A stretch of DNA of 64,000 nucleotides, from contig CP136571.1 of the NCBI GenBank assembly GCA_035192965.1, positions 1,446,501 through 1,510,500 of the forward strand, in the 5' to 3' direction. The notes beneath the pieces were generated by a model. It ran no database searches, was not told the DNA's origin, and saw only the letters and a list, made by a program, of their open reading frames with translations. Positions 35,624-44,169 of the stretch are shown here, piece after piece. Within the stretch, counting starts at the first letter, position 1. Each line of letters starts with the position of its first letter. This DNA is from Fuscovulum sp. (GTDB lineage: Bacteria > Pseudomonadota > Alphaproteobacteria > Rhodobacterales > Rhodobacteraceae). Made by a program: the position numbers and the translations under genes.

Positions 35624-36411
35624 CGCGGATCGCGGTTCCGGTGGCCGGGGCCACGCTGTCCGCGCAGGTGGATGGATCGGCGGGCAAGCCTTGGCTTTTG
35701 CTGTCAAACTCGCTGGCGGCCGATCTGACCATGTGGGACGACCAGATGGAGGTGCTGACGCGCAGCCACCGGGTGGTGCGCTATGACACGCGCGGGCATG
35801 GGCAAAGCACGGCGTCGGACGGGGCCTATGACTTTGATCTGCTGGTCGCCGATATGCTGGCGGTGCTGGATCATGTGGGCGCAGAACAGGCAGATGTGAT
35901 CGGGCTGTCTCTGGGCGGGATGACGGCGCTGGGTTTGGGCCTCGCGCATCCGGGCCGGGTGCGGCGGATGGTGGTCTGCGATGCGCGGGCCGACAATCCG
36001 CCCCCTTTCGTGCAAGGCTGGATCGACCGGATTGCCGTGGTGCAGGCGAATGGCACCGCCGCACTGGTGGATGGCACCTTGGCGCGCTGGTTCACGCCCG
36101 CCTGTTCCGAAGAGCCCAAGGCGCGGGCGGCGGCGATGATCCGCGCCACGTCGGCTGCGGGATACATTGGCTGCGCCAAGGCCCTGATGGGGCTGGATTA
36201 CCTGCGCCATCTGGGATCGATGCAGCCGCCGGTGCAGTATCTGGTCGGGGCCGAGGATATGGGCGCGCCGAAAGAGGCGATGGCGGCGATGGCGGCGGCC
36301 ACGCCGGGGGCCGGGCTGATCATTCTGGAAGGCCTCGCACATATTCCCAACATGGAAGACCCCGAGGCGTTTCACGCCGCCCTTGCCGATTGGCTGGAGG
36401 CCAGCGCATGA
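35620..36411 (+). CDS. Alpha/beta hydrolase, 3-oxoadipate enol-lactonase-like
   Basis: A 263-residue hydrolase with a complete catalytic set: nucleophile elbow IGLSLGGMTALGL (Ser), acid near GAEDMGAPK, His in EGLAHIPNMEDPE. The N-terminal half (NSLAADLTMWDDQME, YDTRGHGQS) is that of PcaD and RutD-type enzymes, which open enol-lactones or hydrolyse amides in aromatic and pyrimidine breakdown. Start and stop overlap the neighbours by four bases each. It likely acts on the product of the monooxygenase. Confidence 0.88.
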   Translation: MTRIAVPVAGATLSAQVDGSAGKPWLLLSNSLAADLTMWDDQMEVLTRSHRVVRYDTRGHGQSTASDGAYDFDLLVADMLAVLDHVGAEQADVIGLSLGGMTALGLGLAHPGRVRRMVVCDARADNPPPFVQGWIDRIAVVQANGTAALVDGTLARWFTPACSEEPKARAAAMIRATSAAGYIGCAKALMGLDYLRHLGSMQPPVQYLVGAEDMGAPKEAMAAMAAATPGAGLIILEGLAHIPNMEDPEAFHAALADWLEASA

Positions 36412-37298
36412 CCCTGCCGCGCGTGGGCCTGATCGGGTTGGGCATCATGGGGATGGCCTATGCCACCAACCTGCGCCGCGCCGGGGCCACGGTTCTGGGC
36501 TTTGATCCTGTGCTTGCGGCGCGGGAGGCGCTGGACGGCCTTGGTGGGTGCGGCTGCGCCACGGCGGCCGAGGTGGCGCAGGGGGCGGATGTGATCCTGA
36601 TGGCGCTGCCATCGGTCAAGGCGCTGGAGGCGGTGGTGGCCGAGATGCGGCCCCACCTGCGCGTGGGCATGGTGATTGCCGAGATGGGCACCTTGCCGCT
36701 GGAGGCGAAAGAGGCCGCGCGGGCGTCCTGCGCCGAGGTGGGCGTGGCGCTGCTCGATTGCCCGGTTTCGGGCACAGGGGCGCAGGCGGCGACGGGCGAT
36801 CTGGTGGTGTTTGCCAGTGGCGAGGCGGCGGATGTGGCGGTGCTGCACCCGGTATTCGCGGCGCTGGCGCGGGATATCCGGCATGTCGGACCGTTCGGCG
36901 CCGGCATGAAGCTGAAGCTGGTGGCGAACCTGTTGGTGACGATCCACAACCTTGCCACTGCCGAGGCGCTGCTGCTGGCGGAAAAGTCGGGGCTTGATCT
37001 TGGCATGGTCTATGATGCGATCCGGTCGGGTGCCGGGAATTCGCGCATGTTCGAAGTGCGCGGCCCGCTGATGATCGACGGCCGCTATGAGCCCGCGACG
37101 ATGAAGATGGATGTCTACCAAAAAGACCTCGCGCTGATCATGGATCACGCGCGCGACGTGGCCTGTCCGGTTCCGTTGATGGCGGCAAGTCTGCCCTTCT
37201 ATTCGGCGGCCCTGGCGCAGGGTCGGCACAAAGAAGACACGGCGGCGCTCTTCGCAGTGCTGCAACAAATGGCCCCCGGACCGGAGGAGACGCCATGA
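36408..37298 (+). CDS. NAD(P)-dependent beta-hydroxyacid dehydrogenase (3-hydroxyisobutyrate dehydrogenase family)
   Basis: A 296-residue dehydrogenase with Rossmann motif VGLIGLGIMGMAYATNL, substrate-binding DCPVSGTGAQAATGDLVVF, and the catalytic lysine region GAGMKLKLVANLLV. Family members oxidise 3-hydroxyisobutyrate, reduce tartronate semialdehyde or sulfolactaldehyde, or reduce succinic semialdehyde. It is coupled by ATGA overlaps to the genes on both sides. Confidence 0.9.
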   Translation: MTLPRVGLIGLGIMGMAYATNLRRAGATVLGFDPVLAAREALDGLGGCGCATAAEVAQGADVILMALPSVKALEAVVAEMRPHLRVGMVIAEMGTLPLEAKEAARASCAEVGVALLDCPVSGTGAQAATGDLVVFASGEAADVAVLHPVFAALARDIRHVGPFGAGMKLKLVANLLVTIHNLATAEALLLAEKSGLDLGMVYDAIRSGAGNSRMFEVRGPLMIDGRYEPATMKMDVYQKDLALIMDHARDVACPVPLMAASLPFYSAALAQGRHKEDTAALFAVLQQMAPGPEETP

Positions 37299-37729
37299 GC
37301 GTGACATTGGCTGAGGCGGAAGTGATCGCAGACGGCACACTGAGCGCCGGACAGCGCAGGGGCGCGCAGCCGCTGACCGTGGTCGTGCTGGATGCAGGCG
37401 GCCATGTCGTGGTGATGAAACGGTCCGACAACAGCGGGATTTTGCGCTGTGAGATTGCGCATGGCAAAGCCTATGGCGCGCTTGGCATGGGGTTGCCCAG
37501 CCGGACACTCTTTGCCCGCGCGCAGGACAACCCCAATTTCTTTACCGCGCTGGCGGCGGCGTCGGGTGGGCGGATGGTGCCCAATCCGGGCGGCGTGCTG
37601 CTGCGGGATACGGCGGGGCGTATCATCGGCGCGGTGGGCGTCAGCGGTGATACCGGCGATATGGACGAGCTTTGTGCCATGGAAGGCATCGGTCTGGCTG
37701 GCCTGACCGGCGATTGCGGCAAACCATGA
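37295..37729 (+). CDS. GlcG/HbpS-family protein
   Basis: A 144-residue protein of the GlcG/HbpS (DUF336) family with PLTVVVLDAGGHVVVMKRSDN and GGRMVPNPGGVLLRD..IIGAVGVSGDT. These small proteins often accompany catabolic operons; some bind haem or cobalamin, while most have no known role. There is no signal peptide, so it is cytoplasmic here. Translation is coupled to both neighbours. Confidence 0.88.
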   Translation: MSVTLAEAEVIADGTLSAGQRRGAQPLTVVVLDAGGHVVVMKRSDNSGILRCEIAHGKAYGALGMGLPSRTLFARAQDNPNFFTALAAASGGRMVPNPGGVLLRDTAGRIIGAVGVSGDTGDMDELCAMEGIGLAGLTGDCGKP

Positions 37730-38457
37730 CCGGGATGCTGGCGGGGCGGCATGCGGTGGTGACGGGGGCGGGGCGTGGCCTGGGCCGGGCCATTGCGCTT
37801 GCACTGGTGGCTGCGGGTGCGCGGGTGACGGCCGTGGCGCGCACGCGGGCCGATCTCGACACACTGGCCGCCGAGGCACCGGGGCAGATCACCGCGATGG
37901 TGGGGGACGTGCAGGATGCGGCGCTGCATGATGCCATCGCGGCGATGACGGATCTGGATATTCTGGTGAACAACGCAGGCGGCAACCGGCCGATGCTTAT
38001 GGTCGATGTGGATGATGCAACGCTGGACCACCTGATCGCGCTCAACATACGGTCGGCGTATAAAGTGGCGCAGGCGGGCGCTCGGGCGATGGTGCGCGCG
38101 CGGCGCGGCGTCATCATCAACATGTCATCGCAGATGGGGCATGTGGGTGCGGCCAAGCGCACGGTTTACTGCATGTCCAAACATGCAATCGAAGGCCTGA
38201 CAAAGGCGATGGCCGTGGAATTGGCGCCATCGGGGGTGCGGGTGGTGTCGGTGGCGCCGACCTTTGTGCTGACGCCGATGACCGAACCAATGTTCGCCGA
38301 CGCCGCCTTTCGCGACAGCGTTCTGGACATGATCCCAATGCGCGAGCTGGCCCGGCCCGAAGATGTGGCAGCGGGTGTGGTGTTTCTGGCGTCAGATGGG
38401 GCGCGGATGATCACGGGCGACAGCCTGCGGATCGATGGCGGCTGGACCGCGCGATAA
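37726..38457 (+). CDS. Short-chain dehydrogenase/reductase
   Basis: A 243-residue classical SDR. The cofactor motif is VTGAGRGLGRAIALAL, followed by NNAGGNRP; the catalytic Ser is in NMSSQMGHVG and the Tyr/Lys pair in VYCMSKHAIEG. The C-terminus ends SLRIDGGWTAR like FabG-type enzymes. Substrate unknown; in this operon it could act on a hydroxy- or keto-intermediate. ATG at 37726 overlaps the previous stop. Confidence 0.92.
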   Translation: MTGMLAGRHAVVTGAGRGLGRAIALALVAAGARVTAVARTRADLDTLAAEAPGQITAMVGDVQDAALHDAIAAMTDLDILVNNAGGNRPMLMVDVDDATLDHLIALNIRSAYKVAQAGARAMVRARRGVIINMSSQMGHVGAAKRTVYCMSKHAIEGLTKAMAVELAPSGVRVVSVAPTFVLTPMTEPMFADAAFRDSVLDMIPMRELARPEDVAAGVVFLASDGARMITGDSLRIDGGWTAR

Positions 38458-38472
38458 GAGGGAGACAGGGCC

Positions 38473-39780
38473 ATGCCATGCCATCTGAAAACAGCGATGC
38501 GCGCCGAAGTGCGGGCCGAGGCCGATGCCGCCGTGCGCCGCACGGTCGAAGAGACGCTCGCCCGCATAGGGGCCGAGGGCGATGCTGCCGTGCGCGCCCT
38601 GTCAAAGCAGTTCGATGGCTGGGAGCCTGCGCAGTTCCGCCTGTCAGAGGTGGAGATTGAAAAGGCCATATCGCAAGTGTCGCGCCGTGATCTGGAGGAT
38701 ATCCGTTTCGCGCAGGAACAGGTCGGCAACTTCGCCCGCCATCAGCGCGCCGCCTTGCAGGATATCGAGGTGGAAACCATGCCCGGCGTGGTGCTGGGGC
38801 ATCGCAATATCCCGGTGAATTCGGTGGGCTGCTATGTGCCGGGGGGCAAGTATCCCATGGTCGCCTCGGCCCATATGTCGGTGGTGACGGCCAAGGTTGC
38901 GGGAGTGAAGCGAGTCATCGCCTCGGCCCCGCCGTTCCATGGGGCACCGCATCCGGCGATTGTGGCAGCGATGCATATGGCGGGCGCGGACGAGATCTAC
39001 GTGCTGGGCGGAATGCAGGCGGTGGGGGCCATGGCGCTGGGCACGGAAAGCATTGCGCCCGTCGATATGCTGGTGGGGCCGGGCAATGCCTTTGTGGCCG
39101 AAGCCAAACGGCAGCTGTATGGGCGGGTGGGGATTGATTTGTTCGCTGGGCCCACGGAAACGCTGGTGATCGCGGATGACAGCGTGGATGCAGAACTTTG
39201 CGCCACCGATCTGCTGGGGCAGGCCGAGCATGGGCCGACCAGCCCCGCAGTGCTGCTTACGACATCCGAGGCGCTGGCGCGTGCCACGATGGCCGAGGTG
39301 GAGCGGCTGTTGGCCATCCTGCCGACGGCTGGGATCGCCGCGCAAGCCTGGAAGGATTACGGCGAGGTCATTGTCTGCGACAGTCTTGATGAGATGGTGG
39401 CGGAAGCTGACCGCATCGCTTCGGAACATGTGCAGGTCATGACGCGCGACCCGGATTACTTCCTGAACCACATGACGAATTACGGTGCGCTGTTTCTGGG
39501 CCCGCGTACGAATGTGGCCTATGGCGACAAGGTGATCGGCACGAACCACACGCTGCCGACGCGGGGGGCTGCGCGCTATACCGGCGGGCTGTGGGTGGGC
39601 AAGTTCCTGAAGACCTGCACCTATCAGCGCGTCTTGACGGATGAGGCCAGCGCCAAGGTGGGCGAGGCCTGTTCGCGCCTGTGCATGCTGGAAGGATTTG
39701 TCGGCCATGCCGAACAGGCCAATGTGCGTGTCCGCCGCTATGGCGGGCGCAACGTGGCCTATGGCACGGCGGCGGAATGA
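38473..39780 (+). CDS. Histidinol-dehydrogenase-like enzyme of a catabolic operon (HpsN-like)
   Basis: A 435-residue HisD-family dehydrogenase. It keeps the zinc and base residues of the fold ([58 protein letters not shown], and [12 protein letters not shown]). No other histidine-biosynthesis gene is present and it sits in a degradation operon, so it is more like HpsN (sulfopropanediol 3-dehydrogenase) and other four-electron alcohol-to-acid dehydrogenases than like biosynthetic HisD. The substrate alcohol is unknown. Confidence 0.87.
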   Translation: MPCHLKTAMRAEVRAEADAAVRRTVEETLARIGAEGDAAVRALSKQFDGWEPAQFRLSEVEIEKAISQVSRRDLEDIRFAQEQVGNFARHQRAALQDIEVETMPGVVLGHRNIPVNSVGCYVPGGKYPMVASAHMSVVTAKVAGVKRVIASAPPFHGAPHPAIVAAMHMAGADEIYVLGGMQAVGAMALGTESIAPVDMLVGPGNAFVAEAKRQLYGRVGIDLFAGPTETLVIADDSVDAELCATDLLGQAEHGPTSPAVLLTTSEALARATMAEVERLLAILPTAGIAAQAWKDYGEVIVCDSLDEMVAEADRIASEHVQVMTRDPDYFLNHMTNYGALFLGPRTNVAYGDKVIGTNHTLPTRGAARYTGGLWVGKFLKTCTYQRVLTDEASAKVGEACSRLCMLEGFVGHAEQANVRVRRYGGRNVAYGTAAE

Positions 39781-39793
39781 AGGGGACAGGACC

Positions 39794-40798
39794 ATGTTGA
39801 ACGCAGCAGTCATTGGCCTTGGCTGGTGGGGCAAGACCATCACCGATCGGATGCAGGCATCGACCGAGATGCGCATCACCCGGGCGGTGGATCTGTTCCC
39901 GGAAAAGCAGGGGGAATACACTGCGAAATACGGCGTGCCGGTGACGGGCGACTACGCCGCGGTGCTGGCCGATCCGGATGTGCATGCCGTGATCCTGACC
40001 ACGCCCAACAGCCTGCACACGCAGCAGATCGCGGCGGCGGCTCATGCGGGCAAGCATGTGTTTTGCGAAAAGCCGCTCGCGCTGAACGTGGCCGAGGCGC
40101 GGGCGTCTGTGGAGCTGTGTCAGGAAAAGCAAGTCGTGCTGGGCATGGGGCATGAGCGGCGGTTTGAACTGGCGATGCTGGAAGTGGAACGCATGGTCCG
40201 CGCCGGTGAGTTGGGCGAGATCATGCATGCGGAAGGCAACTTCAGCCATGACAAGCTGATCAACGTGCCGGTCACCGATTGGCGGCGCAGCGCCACCGAA
40301 AGCCCGGCGGCGGGCTATACGGCGATGGGGATTCACCTGTCGGATGCTTTTGTGAACCTGTTTGGCCCGGCTTCGGAAGTGCAGGCGATGACGGCCAAGC
40401 GCGTGCTGCCTGGCGACAATGGCGATGTGGTCTCGGCCTTGATCCGGTTCCATTCTGGCCCGACAGCCTATCTGAACGCGGTGCTCTACACACCGCTTTA
40501 CCTCCGCTTTACCGTGTTTGGCACCAAGGCCTGGGCCGAATACCGCAACGAAACCCATCCGGATACGCCCGGCCCATCGACCCTGACGGTGCAGGTCACC
40601 GGGCAACCGCCGCGCGTGATCACCTATGACTGGACGGATTCCGTGCGCGCCAATCTGGACCTGTTCGCGCAAGCCGCGCAGGGCAAGGCAACCTATAGCT
40701 TCACGCCCGAACAACTGGTCGGGAATATCGCGATCCTTGAGGCGATCGTCGCCTCGGCGGCAGGGGGCGGCACGATCCGTCTGGCAAAAGACAGCTAG
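39794..40798 (+). CDS. Gfo/Idh/MocA-family oxidoreductase, copy 1
   Basis: A 334-residue NAD(P)-dependent oxidoreductase. Rossmann motif AVIGLGWWGKTITDRM, the conserved EKPLALNVAEA (catalytic Lys), and HLSDAFVNLFG in the C-terminal domain. The unusual GLGWWGKT motif is shared with the second copy at 47795-48805, so the two are paralogues. Members act on sugars, inositols, biliverdin or other polyols; the substrate cannot be named. Start 13 bases after the HisD-like stop. Confidence 0.9.
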   Translation: MLNAAVIGLGWWGKTITDRMQASTEMRITRAVDLFPEKQGEYTAKYGVPVTGDYAAVLADPDVHAVILTTPNSLHTQQIAAAAHAGKHVFCEKPLALNVAEARASVELCQEKQVVLGMGHERRFELAMLEVERMVRAGELGEIMHAEGNFSHDKLINVPVTDWRRSATESPAAGYTAMGIHLSDAFVNLFGPASEVQAMTAKRVLPGDNGDVVSALIRFHSGPTAYLNAVLYTPLYLRFTVFGTKAWAEYRNETHPDTPGPSTLTVQVTGQPPRVITYDWTDSVRANLDLFAQAAQGKATYSFTPEQLVGNIAILEAIVASAAGGGTIRLAKDS

Positions 40799-40802
40799 GG
40801 CG

Positions 40803-41516
40803 ATGAAAGCAGCCTTGACGCAGGCATCTGCACAAATCATGCTTCTTGAAATATCAGAGAGGTGTGAATCATTGAGCCTAGTTCGAAACAGGGTCTTTGA
40901 AATGGTTCGGGGTGAAATCCTGTCCTGCCAACTTCGACCGGGCGAGGAATTGCGCGAAAACGAACTGGCGCGGCGCTACGGCGTGTCCAAATCGCCGGTG
41001 CGCGACGCGATGCAGAAACTGGAATTCGAAGGCCTGATCGAGATCGAGCCGCGGCGGGGCCACAGGGTCAAACCGATTTCAGTGGCGGATGCGGATGATA
41101 TCCTGGAACTGCGCGCCATTCTGGAAACGGGCGTGGTGCGGTTGCTGGCGGATAAGGCGACGGATGCGCAACTGGCGAGTCTGGATGCCTTTCGCACCAC
41201 AGATTTGACGTCTATTTCTGCGTTTGCAGCCTATAATCGCTCGTTCCACTATGGTCTGGCAGATATGACCGGCAACCGGCGGCTGGCCGAGGAAACCCGC
41301 CGCCTGATGGAGGTCTATGATCGCCTCTGTCTTGTGTCCCTGTCGACCCTGCGGCGCGAGGATGCCCTTGCGGACCCGTTGGCCGACCATAACGAGATCA
41401 TCGATGCCCTGCAGGCGCGCAATGGCGCTGCGGCGGCGCGGATGGTGACGCGGCATGTCGGAAAATCGCGCGGCTCCATAATGCGTGGGCTCGGTCAGCG
41501 GCCAATTGTGGATTGA
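40803..41516 (+). CDS. GntR-family (FadR-type) transcriptional regulator
   Basis: Up to 237 residues. The winged helix is ILSCQLRPGEELRENELARRYGVSKSPVRDAMQKLE in outline (roughly residues 39-74), followed by an FCD all-helical ligand domain with metal-ligand-type His (NRSFHYGLADMTGNRRL, VTRHVGKSRGSI). The first ATG is at 40803. A TTG at 40872 behind AGAGAGGTG gives a more typical FadR-type N-terminus (SLVRNRVFEMVRG) and would leave the operator-like TTGAAATATCAG at 40846 in the leader, so the true start is open. It is the last gene of the 34526-41516 operon and lies just before the importer it probably controls. Confidence 0.88.
   Translation: MKAALTQASAQIMLLEISERCESLSLVRNRVFEMVRGEILSCQLRPGEELRENELARRYGVSKSPVRDAMQKLEFEGLIEIEPRRGHRVKPISVADADDILELRAILETGVVRLLADKATDAQLASLDAFRTTDLTSISAFAAYNRSFHYGLADMTGNRRLAEETRRLMEVYDRLCLVSLSTLRREDALADPLADHNEIIDALQARNGAAAARMVTRHVGKSRGSIMRGLGQRPIVD
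40846..40857. promoter_or_regulatory. Candidate GntR operator half-match near the gntR start
   Basis: TTGAAATATCAG matches 10 of 12 bases of the perfect palindrome CTGATATATCAG found upstream of the importer genes (41548). It lies 15 bases before the alternative TTG start of the regulator. Autoregulation is possible; weak evidence on its own. Confidence 0.35.
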
Positions 41517-41547
41517 ACGGGGGTTGCGTTTTTTATTGCCTGAATCT

Positions 41548-41559
41548 CTGATATATCAG
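41548..41559. promoter_or_regulatory. Palindromic operator before the NMT1/SsuABC-type importer
   Basis: CTGATATATCAG is a perfect 12-base palindrome 69 bases before the importer ATPase start. It lies within the wider repeat GCCTGA (41538-41543) / TCAGGC (41556-41561). The GntR gene ends 32 bases upstream, making it the likely binding protein. Confidence 0.65.
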
Positions 41560-41627
41560 GCAAGGTCGAAACAAAGCAGCGTGGCATATCGGCTGGCTGT
41601 GTCGGGAGGAACCGGGGAGTGAACACG

Positions 41628-42416
41628 ATGCAGCCTTTGGGAAGAATGGACGCGATGGCGCAAAGCAGAACCGTGATCGAAGGACGGGGTGTCGGAAAGT
41701 CGTTCGGCGGCGGCAGCGTGATCGCGCTGGAAGGGGCCAGCTTCTCGATTCAGGCCGGATCCTTCGTGTCGCTTGTGGGGCCTTCGGGTTGCGGAAAATC
41801 CACTTTGTTGCGTCTGATCGCGGGCCTGATCGACCGCACATCCGGGCAATTGACCGTGCATGGCCGGGATGTGGCCGGCCCGCATACCGATGTCGGCATG
41901 ATGTTTCAACGCGCCACCCTTCTTGAATGGCGCACGGCGATTGAAAACGTGCTGCTTCCTGTCGAAATCCAGCGGTCTGTCACGGCGGCGGACAAGGCCC
42001 GCGCGGCCGAATTGCTTGCCATGGTCGGGCTGAAGGATTTCGCCTTTTCCTTTCCCAGCCAGTTGTCGGGCGGCATGCAACAGCGCGTTGCGCTGGCGCG
42101 GCTGTTACAGACGGGTGTGGATATCCTGTTGCTGGACGAACCCTTTGGCGCGCTGGATGAATTCACGCGCGAACGGTTGAACATCGAATTGATGCGCATC
42201 GTGGGCGAGGTGGGGGCCACGACGCTGTTCGTGACCCACAACATCCTCGAGGCGATCTTTCTGGCGGATGAGGTGATGGTGATGACGCCGCGCCCCGGCC
42301 GTTTGGCGCGCATGGTGCACGTGCCCTTTGCCCGGCCCCGCACGCCCGAACTGACCCTGACACCCGAATTCAATGCGCTGGTGGCCGAAGTGCGCGATAT
42401 TCTGGGAACACATTGA
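41628..42416 (+). CDS. ABC transporter ATP-binding protein (SsuB/TauB-type)
   Basis: A 262-residue ABC ATPase: Walker A VGPSGCGKST, Q-loop MMFQRATLLEWRT, signature LSGGMQQR, Walker B ILLLDEPFGALD, H-loop FVTHNILEA. This is the nitrate/sulfonate/taurine/NMT1 subfamily. ATG at 41628 follows GGGGAG; GTG at 41619 behind GGGAGGA is equally possible. Its stop overlaps the permease start by one base. Confidence 0.92.
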   Translation: MQPLGRMDAMAQSRTVIEGRGVGKSFGGGSVIALEGASFSIQAGSFVSLVGPSGCGKSTLLRLIAGLIDRTSGQLTVHGRDVAGPHTDVGMMFQRATLLEWRTAIENVLLPVEIQRSVTAADKARAAELLAMVGLKDFAFSFPSQLSGGMQQRVALARLLQTGVDILLLDEPFGALDEFTRERLNIELMRIVGEVGATTLFVTHNILEAIFLADEVMVMTPRPGRLARMVHVPFARPRTPELTLTPEFNALVAEVRDILGTH

Positions 42417-43285
42417 TGGCAGAGATGACAGCCATCCCCGCGACAGGCGCAACCAGCCTTCGGCAACGCCGATTGTTCACCCATCTGGGCATCTTCCTGA
42501 CACTGATCCTGTTGTGGGAACTGGGCGCGCAGATGGGTTGGCTGGACCCGCTGTTCTTTCCCGCACCCAGCGCGATCCTCACTTCGGTCTGGCGGATTTA
42601 TGTCAGCCAAGGGAACATCTGGTATCACCTCTACGTCTCGCTCGGTTTGGTGCTGGCAGGTTTTACTGCAGGATCACTTCTTGGCATCGGGCTGGGCGCG
42701 GTGGTGGGCATGAACGCCGTGGTGCGGCGGTTCCTGCAACCTTACGTGATCGTGCTGGAAGCCACCCCCCGCATCGCGGTGGCACCGCTGCTTATTGCGG
42801 CGCTGGGCTTTGGCGTGACGTCAAAAATCGCCATCATCATGCTGGTCTGCTTCTTCGCGCCCTTCATCAACACGCTGTCAGGGGTGATCAACGTCGACCG
42901 CGACCGGATGGAACTGATGCGGTCTCTGGGCGCCTCCAAGATGCAGGTTCTGCGCAAGTTGGTGCTGCCCGAAGCCGTGCCGGTGATCATGGCAGGCGAA
43001 CGGCTGGCGCTGACATCGGCGCTGTCCGGCGTGCTGGTGGCGGAATTCATCCAGCGCGATCAGGGGATCGGCACCCTGATCCTGACCTATACGCGCAACC
43101 TGAACATGGCCTCGGCCTTTGCCTGCATCCTGACCCTGACGCTGATCGGGTTCCTGATCTTCAAGGGCATGGAAATGCTCGATCACCACATCGCCTATTG
43201 GAAGAACGAGGCCGGTCTGCGCCGCGTGGGCGCCAAGCGCGCCCGCGCCTGGGCCATGTCACAGAAAGGGAATGCCCATGCGTGA
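42416..43285 (+). CDS. ABC transporter permease (SsuC-type), first of two
   Basis: A 289-residue inner-membrane permease with about six hydrophobic segments, VIVLEATPRIAVAPLLIAALG, and the EAA loop RMELMRSLGASKMQVLRKLVLPEA. It overlaps the second permease gene by eight bases. Two different permeases in one NMT1-type importer are seen in some family members and imply a heterodimeric channel. Confidence 0.92.
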   Translation: MAEMTAIPATGATSLRQRRLFTHLGIFLTLILLWELGAQMGWLDPLFFPAPSAILTSVWRIYVSQGNIWYHLYVSLGLVLAGFTAGSLLGIGLGAVVGMNAVVRRFLQPYVIVLEATPRIAVAPLLIAALGFGVTSKIAIIMLVCFFAPFINTLSGVINVDRDRMELMRSLGASKMQVLRKLVLPEAVPVIMAGERLALTSALSGVLVAEFIQRDQGIGTLILTYTRNLNMASAFACILTLTLIGFLIFKGMEMLDHHIAYWKNEAGLRRVGAKRARAWAMSQKGNAHA

Positions 43286-44117
43286 ACCAGAGGCATGGCT
43301 TTACTGGCTGTTCCGCATCCTGCCGCATCTGATGCTCTTCGCGGCGCTAATCGTTCTGTGGGAATGGGCCGTCGCATCCGGGACGATCGACACGATCATG
43401 GTGCCGCGCCCCAGCGCCATTCTGGGGGCCATCGTCGAACTGTATGTGACCAAAGGCACGATCTACGAACACTTCTTCATCACCCTGGCCGAGGCCGTCT
43501 TCGGCTTTCTGATCGGGGCGGGTGTGGCGATTGCGCTTGCTGTGTCGTCATCGCTTTCCGAGGGTTTTGAACGCTATGTCTCGCCCTATGCGGTGGTGCT
43601 GAACGTGACACCGGGGATCGCGCTGACACCCATCATCATCGCATGGTTCGGCTATGGCATGGGATCAAAGATCGCCCTTGCTGCCGTGATCTGCTTTTTC
43701 CCGATTTTCGTGAACACGCTGACCGGCCTACGCCAGACCGATGCCGACCGGGAAGAACTGTTCCGCTCTTTCGGCGCGACCCGCCGGCAGGTCTTTCTGC
43801 AATTGCGGGTGCCTGCTGCGCTGCCGCTGATGTTTGCCGGGCTGAAGATCGGGCTGACCACGGCGCTGATCGGCGCGGTCGTGGCCGAATTCGCGCAGGC
43901 CACCGCAGGCGTGGGCGTCCTGATGGCCCGCTTCTCCTTTTCTCTGGATATGGCGTCGTCGCTTGCCACGCTGCTGAGCATGACGCTGATCGGGCTGCTG
44001 CTGTTCTACACGATGGAATTCCTGGACGACCGGATCGTGTTCTGGCGTCGGGAAGCGCGCTTGTCGGCGGTGTCGCGCGCCCGCGCCCGGGCCTGGAAAT
44101 CGGACGCGGAAAAGTAA
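43278..44117 (+). CDS. ABC transporter permease (SsuC-type), second of two
   Basis: A 279-residue paralogue of the preceding permease: VVLNVTPGIALTPIIIAWFGYG and EAA loop REELFRSFGATRRQVFLQLRVPAA. ATG at 43278 is properly spaced from AAAGGG; ATG at 43272 is too close. Together with the ATPase and the binding protein downstream it completes the importer. Confidence 0.92.
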   Translation: MREPEAWLYWLFRILPHLMLFAALIVLWEWAVASGTIDTIMVPRPSAILGAIVELYVTKGTIYEHFFITLAEAVFGFLIGAGVAIALAVSSSLSEGFERYVSPYAVVLNVTPGIALTPIIIAWFGYGMGSKIALAAVICFFPIFVNTLTGLRQTDADREELFRSFGATRRQVFLQLRVPAALPLMFAGLKIGLTTALIGAVVAEFAQATAGVGVLMARFSFSLDMASSLATLLSMTLIGLLLFYTMEFLDDRIVFWRREARLSAVSRARARAWKSDAEK

Positions 44118-44169
44118 GGGGCGAAAACAAGTCACGAAAAATCAACAAAAATTCTGGGAGGAACGACCA

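Noticed and set aside
34364..36064. 566-codon open frame antisense to the LLM monooxygenase and hydrolase
   Set aside because: It covers two translationally coupled genes with clear motifs; no ribosome-binding site or homology for the antisense frame.
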